A stretch of DNA of 19,112 nt, taken from positions 1 through 19,112 of the forward strand of contig CBCTZG010000049.1 of assembly GCA_965151315.1 (NCBI GenBank). Reading direction: 5' to 3'. The position numbers were made by a program, and so were the translations under genes. The stretch's first letter is position 1. The number at the start of each line of letters is the position of its first letter. Positions 1 through 5,353 of this stretch are shown here, piece after piece. Below the pieces are notes generated by a model that saw only the letters and a program-made list of their open reading frames with translations, did no database searches and was not told the origin of the DNA. This DNA is from Avimonoglobus sp965151315. GTDB taxonomy: Bacteria; Bacillota; Clostridia; UBA1381.

Positions 1-473
1 AACAAGCGCAGCGGATGCAGAAAATATCCTGAAAAATCCTTTTTAATCTCAAAGGACGGCACTGGGATCACATGCTGTCCCTCCTGCTGGCGCATATTCC
101 GGGCCATCTCCATTTCCTCCGGCGTGGAGACATCTTCGATACGAATATATTGGGAAATATCCGGCAGTTCCAGCATTTTCGCAATCCGCTGCACCATTCC
201 GTCAGAGGTGCCTAAAATCATAATTTTATGGATCCGATGCCGCCGAATGGCGTTTTTTACCTCCCGGGCGTGGCTGGGATCCACAAATAAGGCTCTGCGT
301 ACAGAGGCCAAGCGGGTAGGCTCCCGCTTTGCCGAAATCCCCGCCAAAACCTTGTTCCCGGCGATCAGCAGGCCGTCGTCGATCAGCGCGTCTACCTGAT
401 ATTGATTGGAAACCATAATGGCCCGGTGGCTTTTCCCCGTGCCGCTGGGGCCTACAAACGCGATTGTCTGCAT
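1..473 (-). CDS. P-loop ATPase, C-terminus beyond window edge
   Basis: An open frame of 157 codons runs from an ATG at 473 to the window edge without a stop, so the C-terminus is missing. The start is supported by an AGGAG ribosome site 7 nt upstream. The N-terminus reads MQTIAFVGPSGTGKSHRA, with a clear Walker A motif at residues 8-15 (GPSGTGKS), so the protein should bind ATP or GTP. A hydrophobic strand (KIMILGTSDG, near residue 88) looks like a second core strand. I recognise it only as a Firmicutes P-loop family. From memory, such proteins may carry an Asp23/Gls24-like C-terminal domain, but that part is not in the window, so this is weak. It lies 32 nt after rex and is probably cotranscribed with it. 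The cellular role is unknown. Confidence 0.8.
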   Translation of the reverse strand, partial: MQTIAFVGPSGTGKSHRAIMVSNQYQVDALIDDGLLIAGNKVLAGISAKREPTRLASVRRALFVDPSHAREVKNAIRRHRIHKIMILGTSDGMVQRIAKMLELPDISQYIRIEDVSTPEEMEMARNMRQQEGQHVIPVPSFEIKKDFSGYFLHPLRL

Positions 474-505
474 ATTTTTTCTCCTGTCCTTCCCGGGCTT
501 AGCGC

Positions 506-1141
506 TCAGCCGCCCTGCTTAATTTTATAGGACAACGTCATCAGACTGTCTGAAAGATGGACGTTTTCAATCGCCACTGGCTTATCCGATTTCAACTCTA
601 CATAGGAGTAATTCCAAAGCCCTTTGATCCCATATTCCACAAGCCGGTTGGCCATTTCTTCCGTGACCTTCCTGGGCGTTGCCAGGATCGCAATATCAAT
701 ACCGTTATCCCGGACAAAGGCTTCGAGTTCATCAATATGTCGGATCTTCAGGCCATTTACCGGACTGCCGATAATTGCGGGATCCACATCAAAAATCCCC
801 ATCAGCTTAAAACCCCGCTTTTCAAACGTGGTATGGTTCGCCAGGGCATGGCCCAAGTGACCGGCGCCTACAATAATTGTCTTATAGCCTTCATGCAGGC
901 CTAAAATCTCCCCGATTTCCTGATACAGGAATTCTACATTATAACCATAGCCCTGCTGGCCGAAACCGCCGAAATAATTAAAGTCCTGCCGGATCTGCGA
1001 AGCGGTCACGTTCATTTTTTCACTGAGGACATTGGAAGATATACGCTTGATATCCTGCCGCAGAAATTCTCCCAGATACCGGTAATACCGCGGAAGCCGC
1101 TTGATGACAACCGACGGTACTTTCTTTCCATTGTAATTCAA
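506..1141 (-). CDS. rex: Redox-sensing transcriptional repressor Rex
   Basis: This 211-residue protein has the full Rex architecture: an N-terminal winged helix (about residues 8-80, with the family signature TASQIRQDFN at 46-55 and GGFGQQGYGYNV at 58-69) and a Rossmann NAD(H)-binding domain with GAGHLG at 92-97 and acidic residues D118/D120 after the second strand. Rex senses the NADH/NAD+ ratio: it binds operators when NADH is low and releases them when NADH rises, derepressing fermentation and redox genes. The start is TTG (1139-1141), with a strong GGGGAGG ribosome site 8 nt upstream. No in-frame ATG fits the conserved N-terminus. A near-consensus Rex box overlaps its own transcription start, so autoregulation is likely. 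The P-loop ATPase gene follows 32 nt downstream. Confidence 0.96.
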   Translation of the reverse strand: MNYNGKKVPSVVIKRLPRYYRYLGEFLRQDIKRISSNVLSEKMNVTASQIRQDFNYFGGFGQQGYGYNVEFLYQEIGEILGLHEGYKTIIVGAGHLGHALANHTTFEKRGFKLMGIFDVDPAIIGSPVNGLKIRHIDELEAFVRDNGIDIAILATPRKVTEEMANRLVEYGIKGLWNYSYVELKSDKPVAIENVHLSDSLMTLSYKIKQGG

Positions 1142-1160
1142 CCGAATTGCCTCCCCAACT

Positions 1161-1178
1161 TAGTTAAATATTTAACAT
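1161..1178. promoter_or_regulatory. Rex operator (Rex box) in the rex promoter
   Basis: The perfect 14-bp palindrome GTTAAATATTTAAC lies at 1163-1176. Extended to 18 bp it matches the Firmicutes Rex consensus TTGTTAA-N4-TTAACAA at 12 of 14 fixed positions. It sits immediately downstream of the rex -10 box, over the expected transcription start, where a bound repressor would block initiation. The consensus is established knowledge; autoregulation is inferred from position. Confidence 0.85.
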
Positions 1179-1205
1179 TATACCACATTATTTTGCATCT
1201 GTACA
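1177..1205 (-). promoter_or_regulatory. rex promoter (extended -10)
   Basis: Read on the minus strand, a consensus TATAAT (1177-1182) is preceded by TGG, giving an extended -10. The -35 hexamer TGTACA (1200-1205, 4 of 6 matches) is 17 bp away. The -35 lies in the last codons and stop region of ispDF, so rex has its own promoter inside the 3' end of the upstream gene. The Rex box overlaps its downstream edge. Confidence 0.75.
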
Positions 1206-2363
1206 GTCCTTTTCCTGCAAAAGTACCACTGCCATGGCAGAAATTCCTTCCCCCCGGCCGGTGAATCCCAGCTTTTCTGTAGTTGTGGCCTTGATATTGA
1301 CCTGCGATGCCGCCACCCGCAAAACCCGGGCCGTATTTTCCTGCATCTGGAGGATAAACGGCGCAAGCTTGGGCCGCTGGCAAATCAGCGTCACATCGGC
1401 ATTGGAGACCTGATAGCCTTGCTCCCGTACCATCTGTACGACCCGGTCCAGCAAATCCATACTGGACGCCCCCTGATACTGGGGATCCGTATCCGGGAAA
1501 TGCTTACCAATATCCCCCAAGGCGGCTGCGCCCAGGAGCGCGTCAGCCAGCGCATGGAGCGCAACATCGGCGTCGGAATGGCCCAAAAGCCCCAATTCAT
1601 AGGGAATCTGTACCCCGCATAGAATCAAATCCCGGTTTTGCGTCAGTCTATGTACATCATACCCTTGTCCGATCCGCATTCCCACTCGCCCTTTCTGATA
1701 TCCCCGCTTTTTCAGAATTTGCTCTGCCACCGCCAAATCCTCTGGTGTCGTTAGTTTAATATTTTCGTAGCTTCCCATTACCATTTTGACAGGGATGCCG
1801 CAGCGTTCCGCTAACGCGCAGTCATCTGTGGCAGAAAAACCCTGGGCTATTGCCTGTTGGTGGGCGGCGCGGATTACATCCAGCCGAAAGGCCTGGGGAG
1901 TCTGTACCTGCCAGACCGCGTCCCGGTCAATCGTATTGGCAATCCATCCATCCGCATCTACCGCTTTTAACGTATCCTTACATCCGACGCCAACGGCGGC
2001 CGCGCCGGTTCTCTGGGCCGCTTCCCACGTCCCACGGATGATCTCCGGTGTTACCAGCGCCCGGGCGCCGTCGTGGATCAGCACAAGCTCGCCGCTGGCC
2101 GCCTGCAGCCCAGTCCAAACGGATTCCTGCCGGGTTTCGCCCCCGGGAAGCACCCTGGCCCTGCCGGCGGATATTTTCCTGCATTGTTCCAAATCGCATT
2201 GCCTGGTAATGATGATTATTTCATCTACAAAATCGCACTGCAAAAAAGTATCTAATGTATATGCCAGCATGGGGCGTCCCAAAACCGGCAGAAATACTTT
2301 ATTGCCGGCCGCGCCCATCCGGACGCCCCGGCCTGCCGCTGCAATTACCGCCGTTGTTTTCAT
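1188..2363 (-). CDS. ispDF: Bifunctional IspD/IspF enzyme of the MEP pathway
   Basis: This 391-residue fusion carries two consecutive steps separated in the pathway by IspE. Residues 1-228 are IspD, 2-C-methyl-D-erythritol 4-phosphate cytidylyltransferase: nucleotide-binding GRGVRMGAAGNK at 11-22 with the catalytic Lys22, HDGAR at 97-101 and TPQAF at 155-159. Residues 229-391 are IspF, 2-C-methyl-D-erythritol 2,4-cyclodiphosphate synthase: metal ligands D236 and H238 in YDVHRL, H262 in GHSDAD, and TTEKLGFTGRGEGI near the end. I chose the ATG at 2363 because GGGGGAG lies 7 nt upstream and IspD proteins begin right there (MKTTAVIAAAG); an in-frame start 13 codons earlier would add an unrelated tail. 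Both domains look complete and active. carD ends 56 nt upstream and probably shares its promoter. The enzymes are cytosolic and feed isoprenoid, undecaprenyl and quinone synthesis. Confidence 0.95.
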   Translation of the reverse strand: MKTTAVIAAAGRGVRMGAAGNKVFLPVLGRPMLAYTLDTFLQCDFVDEIIIITRQCDLEQCRKISAGRARVLPGGETRQESVWTGLQAASGELVLIHDGARALVTPEIIRGTWEAAQRTGAAAVGVGCKDTLKAVDADGWIANTIDRDAVWQVQTPQAFRLDVIRAAHQQAIAQGFSATDDCALAERCGIPVKMVMGSYENIKLTTPEDLAVAEQILKKRGYQKGRVGMRIGQGYDVHRLTQNRDLILCGVQIPYELGLLGHSDADVALHALADALLGAAALGDIGKHFPDTDPQYQGASSMDLLDRVVQMVREQGYQVSNADVTLICQRPKLAPFILQMQENTARVLRVAASQVNIKATTTEKLGFTGRGEGISAMAVVLLQEKDCTDAK

Positions 2364-2419
2364 TGTCTGTCTCCCCCTTAAAATCAAGAATCGGACGAAC
2401 ACTGTCCGCCCGATCCCAC

Positions 2420-2908
2420 CTACAGCAGCTCATCCACTGTATCACAAATAATACTTTCAATATCGCTCTGCCCCGCCACCTTGGACAGGACCAGCTCGCT
2501 GACCATGATCTGCTTGGCGCTGTTGAGCATCTTCCGCTCGCTGGTAGACAGTCCCTTGGATTTGTCCCGGTACATCAAATCCTTCACAACGCTAAGGACC
2601 TGATAAATATCCCCAGATTTAATCTTTACCATATTGTCCCGATGGCGCTTGTTCCAGTTTGAATCCTCATAAACCGGTACCTTCCGGAATGTTTCCAGCA
2701 CCTTCTGTGCTTCCTCCCGGCTGATCACATACCGTACGCCGATCTCATCACATTTCTGCTTGGGAATCATAACGGTCATATCTCCGGAAGCCGGCAGACG
2801 CATAATATAGTACTCCTGCACCGCGCCCAGGATCTCCCGCTTTTCAATCGATTCAATCACACCGGCGCCATGCATTGGATACACAATCTTATCTCCGACT
2901 TTATACAC
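2420..2908 (-). CDS. carD: CarD family RNA polymerase-binding regulator
   Basis: The 162-residue product begins YKVGDKIVYPMHGAGVI, the typical opening of the CarD/CdnL RNA polymerase interaction domain (about residues 1-70), followed by an all-helical C-terminal domain (about 75-162). In other bacteria CarD binds the RNA polymerase beta subunit and stabilises open promoter complexes, acting globally, especially on rRNA promoters and in stress. The start is GTG (2906-2908) with AAAGGGG 9 nt upstream; no ATG start fits. It is the first gene after a strong promoter and is followed by ispDF, a neighbourhood common in Firmicutes. The same RNA polymerase-binding fold occurs inside Mfd, encoded further along this window. 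Confidence 0.94.
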   Translation of the reverse strand: MYKVGDKIVYPMHGAGVIESIEKREILGAVQEYYIMRLPASGDMTVMIPKQKCDEIGVRYVISREEAQKVLETFRKVPVYEDSNWNKRHRDNMVKIKSGDIYQVLSVVKDLMYRDKSKGLSTSERKMLNSAKQIMVSELVLSKVAGQSDIESIICDTVDELL

Positions 2909-2952
2909 GGTTCTATGCCCCTTTCCGAATTTCTATTCTTAATATTACCTTT

Positions 2953-2981
2953 ATTATACCACATTATACCGGAAAAGTCAA
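2953..2981 (-). promoter_or_regulatory. carD-ispDF promoter
   Basis: On the minus strand, TTGACT (2976-2981) is separated by exactly 17 bp from TATAAT (2953-2958), which is preceded by TGG (extended -10). A second TATAAT lies 10 bp upstream (2963-2968) because the octamer ATTATACC is repeated in tandem on the plus strand. The 15 bp ending in the -10 box are identical to those in the rex promoter. Confidence 0.85.
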
Positions 2982-3039
2982 AATAATTATTTTACCACGA
3001 AATGTACGAAAATGCAACTGTTTTTTTATGGGAATCTTG

Positions 3040-3068
3040 TTGAAATTTTAACGGCAAAATGGTATAAT
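3040..3068 (+). promoter_or_regulatory. Plus-strand promoter P1 upstream of a terminator
   Basis: TTGAAA (3040-3045), a 17-bp spacer, and TATAAT (3063-3068) preceded by TGG (extended -10) form a near-consensus promoter facing the NusG-II/Gx gene pair. Transcription would start near 3075. A strong hairpin terminator follows only about 35 nt after that start, so P1 seems to make mostly a very short RNA. Confidence 0.75.
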
Positions 3069-3074
3069 AGTCAC

Positions 3075-3140
3075 ATATCCGCCGCCAAATACTTTGAAAC
3101 AAAGTAAAAACGCCGTGTTGTGCGGACACGGCGTTTTCCA
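3075..3140 (+). ncRNA. Putative short RNA or attenuated leader from P1
   Basis: Inferred from P1 at its 5' end and the terminator hairpin at its 3' end; about 65 nt. It would contain a small perfect hairpin (ACTTTG, loop AAA, CAAAGT, 3091-3105) and the terminator stem. A CGCCG at 3080-3084 can pair alternatively with CGGCG in the right arm of the terminator (3129-3133), so an antiterminated form reading into the downstream genes is conceivable. I recognise no known RNA family. It contains no convincing open reading frame with a ribosome site. Confidence 0.4.
3107..3137. terminator. Hairpin terminator between P1 and P2
   Basis: AAAACGCCGTG (3107-3117) and CACGGCGTTTT (3127-3137) form a perfect 11-bp stem with a 9-nt loop; an additional T-A pair can close inside it. 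The stem ends in a four-T run on the plus strand and a five-T run on the minus strand, so it could work in both directions. It separates the short P1 transcript from promoter P2, and would also insulate carD from minus-strand transcription starting upstream of it. Confidence 0.75.
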
Positions 3141-3164
3141 TAAATTAGGGGAAGGTATATTGTT

Positions 3165-3186
3165 TTGTAAATTAAATAATTTACAA
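3165..3186. promoter_or_regulatory. Perfect 22-bp palindromic operator candidate
   Basis: Arms TTGTAAATTA (3165-3174) and TAATTTACAA (3177-3186) are exact inverted repeats around AA. The palindrome starts at the -35 hexamer of promoter P2 and ends 1 bp before its -10, the classic position for a repressor. A further TTGTAAA half-site occurs at 3227-3233, 62 bp (about six helical turns) from the first. The half-site spacing does not fit Rex (gap of 8 instead of 4), and I do not recognise the regulator. Confidence 0.65.
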
Positions 3187-3193
3187 TTATACT
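3165..3193 (+). promoter_or_regulatory. Promoter P2 of the NusG-II/Gx gene pair
   Basis: TTGTAA (3165-3170), a 17-bp spacer and TATACT (3188-3193) make a plausible sigma-A promoter. The 22-bp palindrome occupies its -35 and nearly all of the spacer. The predicted start near 3200 leaves a leader of about 58 nt before the first gene. Confidence 0.65.
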
Positions 3194-3257
3194 ATAGCAT
3201 ACCGATATGTATATTTTATGACGGAATTGTAAACATTTTTTTAATTTGAGGATTTTT

Positions 3258-3605
3258 ATGAAAAAATATGACTGGATTTTATTTGGCATTCTATTTTGCG
3301 CCGCGGGGCTTTTATTTTTGTGGTATTTTCTACAGCCCCGGCAGGGGGATACGGTGATAATCCGGCAAAACGGCGAGGTGTACTGCCAAGTGGATTTATA
3401 CACAGACCGGGTGATCGACGTAAACGGAACCAACACTGTGGTTATCCAAAACGGCGAGGCCTATATGGAAAGCGCCGACTGCCCGGACCAGCTCTGCGTA
3501 CATCAAGGACGGATTTCTGACAGCCGAAAGGAAATTATCTGTCTTCCCAACCGTGTGACCGTCTCTGTAACAAAGCAGTCGGATTATGACGCTGTATCGA
3601 GGTGA
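3258..3605 (+). CDS. NusG domain II-containing small membrane-anchored protein
   Basis: A 115-residue protein with one N-terminal membrane segment (about residues 6-25, rich in F, L, I and W after KKYD) followed by a small extracytoplasmic beta domain containing the pattern SADCPDQLCVHQGRIS, which is characteristic of the stand-alone NusG domain II (DUF1312-type) family. Despite the name these proteins are not transcription factors. The start is the ATG at 3258, with GAGG 6 nt upstream; an in-frame TTG at 3246 has no ribosome site. Its stop overlaps the ribosome site of the next gene, a Gx-family protein. From memory, such pairs resemble EetA/EetB of flavin-based extracellular electron transfer loci in Listeria and lactobacilli, but no FMN-transferase, quinone or Ndh2 genes are visible here, so that role is only a suggestion. 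Confidence 0.85.
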   Translation: MKKYDWILFGILFCAAGLLFLWYFLQPRQGDTVIIRQNGEVYCQVDLYTDRVIDVNGTNTVVIQNGEAYMESADCPDQLCVHQGRISDSRKEIICLPNRVTVSVTKQSDYDAVSR

Positions 3606-3610
3606 ACGCC

Positions 3611-4102
3611 ATGTCTTCCAGAAAGCTTTCCTACGGGGCCCTGCTCTGTGCCTGCGCCATCATTTTTGGCTATATCGAATCCCTGCTCCCTCTGCCGATC
3701 CCCATTCCCGGGATCAAGCTGGGGCTTTCCAATTTAGTTTTGCTGTATGCCTTATACCAGAATAAACCGCTGGCATGGGGGATCATGTTCGTCAAGGTAC
3801 TGGCCTCCAGCCTGCTTTTTTCTGGTATGACCGCATTTTTCTACGCCCTGGCCGGGGGAATCTGCAGCATGCTGGTCATGACGCTTTTGTTAAAGGCAGG
3901 AAAATTCAGTGTGATTTCGGTCAGCATGGCCGGCGGCGTGTTTCACAATTTAGGGCAGCTGGCTGCCGCCATACTGCTGCTTGTCAATATCAAGGCCGGT
4001 TACTGGCTCCCTTTTCTGATTCTGGCCGGCGGGTTGGCGGGAACCATCCTGGGTTTCGTCTGCCGGAGCCTGCTCAAGCGGCTGCCTCCATGGGATTTTT
4101 AA
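3611..4102 (+). CDS. Gx transporter family (Hpre_diP_synt_I-like) membrane protein
   Basis: A 163-residue, very hydrophobic protein with about five membrane segments. The signature PGIKLGLSNLV near residue 33 identifies the family formerly annotated as heptaprenyl diphosphate synthase component I and now as Gx transporters, related in shape to ECF-type substrate-binding components. I chose the ATG at 3611 because GAGGTGA lies 5 nt upstream, overlapping the previous stop codon; a GTG at 3602 is possible and would give a 4-nt overlap. It is translationally coupled to the NusG-II gene. The two are probably partners, either in transport of a small molecule such as a flavin, quinone precursor or vitamin, or in electron transfer to the surface. 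The substrate cannot be told from the sequence. The gene ends before a bidirectional terminator. Confidence 0.85.
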   Translation: MSSRKLSYGALLCACAIIFGYIESLLPLPIPIPGIKLGLSNLVLLYALYQNKPLAWGIMFVKVLASSLLFSGMTAFFYALAGGICSMLVMTLLLKAGKFSVISVSMAGGVFHNLGQLAAAILLLVNIKAGYWLPFLILAGGLAGTILGFVCRSLLKRLPPWDF

Positions 4103-4308
4103 CCGGATTACAACCCATATCCACCGCATAATGGTTGAAGCTGTCCAGTGAAATTAGACACTAAAAACCACAAATCACCCAGACCCTTGTCCGATTCTCT
4201 ATTGAACAGGGGGATGTTTGCAAAGTGCCTGGCGAAACCCATATATGTACATTGTATATTTTTCTGTTTTGATTCTCAGTGCTGTTCTCCATAACTGTAT
4301 ATGAAATT

Positions 4309-4352
4309 AAAAACCGGCCCATCTAAGAAACAGTTGGATGGGGCCGGTTTTT
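4309..4352. terminator. Bidirectional terminator between Gx gene and PrsA-like gene
   Basis: AAAAACCGGCCCATC (4309-4323) pairs with GATGGGGCCGGTTTTT (4337-4352) with a single bulged G, giving a 15-bp stem, a 13-nt loop and a five-T run on each strand. It lies between two convergent transcription units: the NusG-II/Gx pair from the left and the long alaS-to-PrsA series from the right. The 206 bp between the Gx stop and this hairpin hold no gene that I can support. Confidence 0.9.
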
Positions 4353-4361
4353 GGCGCGTAC

Positions 4362-5351
4362 TCAGTTCAATGTACTCAGCACGGCTTCATTCTTTTCAAT
4401 TTCAATCCCTAATTCTGTTTTCCAGGTTTCTACCTGGGCTTGCAGACGTTCCTGCAGCAATAGGTTTTCAATATTCGTCTGTACATCCTCAAAGGTCAGG
4501 GGCAGCCGCTTTAACACATGGTAGCCAAAGCTGCTCTCAACCAGCCCGATTTCACCAGGCTGGAGCTGATCCACACCATTTTGAAATGCCGGATCCATTT
4601 CCCCGTCGGTAAACACATATCCCTCCGGCTGGGATTTTGAACCGGGATCCTCGGAATATTCTGCCATCAGCGCGTCAAAATCCTCACCGGCCTTCGCACG
4701 CTGTTCAAGCTCCCCGGCCAGTTTCTCCGCTTCGGCAATCTGCTCCGCCGGCAAAGCCTGGCCTGTATTCATATCCTTTGTCAGCCGCAGAATATGCTGG
4801 GCTTTCCGGTAAACGGTATTCAGCTCTTCCTGATTTTCATCATAATATTGCCGAAGCTCTTCCTCCGATACCGGCTGCTCCTCCTGCACCTTCAAGGCCA
4901 GCTTTTCATAGCAAGCCATAGACCGGCAAAGCATTTCGATAAAATCATCTGTCAGCTGGCTTTCCTCTAAAAAGGCCTTATACTCCGTGTCACCGCCGTA
5001 TTGCTGCACGATCCCGCTCTTTACCTGTTTGATTTTATCCTCATCGTCAGCGGACAGCTTAATATCCAGTTTATCGGCAATTTCAATATACGCTACATTA
5101 TCAATAGCCGTCTGCAGCGCCCGCTCCCGGGCAATGTCGATGGCGGCCCTGCCTTCAATTTCCGTAGTCTGCCAATCATCCTCACTGGAGAGCTCTGTAT
5201 CCTCCATCTGCTGCTTCACACTTTCTAAATAAAACAAAACCTCGCTCTGGGTGATCTTCTCCTTGCCCACCTTTGCTACATATTCCTCCTGGGAACAGCC
5301 AGTTACCAGCATGGCTGCAGCCAGCAGCGCGGCAAAAAAACACTTTTTCAT
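4362..5351 (-). CDS. PrsA-like peptidyl-prolyl isomerase lipoprotein
   Basis: The 329-residue product has a lipoprotein signal peptide: MKK, a hydrophobic stretch and the lipobox LVTGC with Cys19 as the lipidated residue. A SurA/PrsA-type helical N-terminal domain follows (about 25-175, with the usual VGKEKITQSEV opening), then a parvulin (PPIC) rotamase domain (about 180-284) showing QHIL at 185-188, YSEDPGSKSQPEGYVF and SSFGYHVLKR. A helical tail resumes the chaperone domain. PrsA proteins fold secreted proteins on the outer face of the membrane. The start has a strong GGAGGAGAGG site that lies within the last codons of mfd, only 2 nt upstream. It is the last gene before a bidirectional terminator, following mfd as in many Firmicutes. 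Confidence 0.9.
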   Translation of the reverse strand: MKKCFFAALLAAAMLVTGCSQEEYVAKVGKEKITQSEVLFYLESVKQQMEDTELSSEDDWQTTEIEGRAAIDIARERALQTAIDNVAYIEIADKLDIKLSADDEDKIKQVKSGIVQQYGGDTEYKAFLEESQLTDDFIEMLCRSMACYEKLALKVQEEQPVSEEELRQYYDENQEELNTVYRKAQHILRLTKDMNTGQALPAEQIAEAEKLAGELEQRAKAGEDFDALMAEYSEDPGSKSQPEGYVFTDGEMDPAFQNGVDQLQPGEIGLVESSFGYHVLKRLPLTFEDVQTNIENLLLQERLQAQVETWKTELGIEIEKNEAVLSTLN

Positions 5352-5353
5352 TT

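Noticed and set aside
1138..1383. Minus-strand 81-residue frame between rex and ispDF
   Set aside because: It is an out-of-frame shadow of the IspF domain and runs into the rex promoter; it has no family similarity.
2392..2408. CGGAC/GTCCG hairpin in the carD-ispDF spacer as a terminator
   Set aside because: The stem is only 5 bp and has no adjoining T run, so it is unlikely to stop transcription.
1786..2451. Long plus-strand frame antisense to ispDF
   Set aside because: It overlaps a fully conserved gene and has no ribosome site or recognisable domain; long antisense frames are expected in GC-rich coding DNA.
3165..3186. Second Rex operator
   Set aside because: The half-sites TTGTAAA and TTTACAA are separated by 8 bp rather than the 4 bp of Rex boxes, and the middle positions differ from GTTAA/TTAAC.
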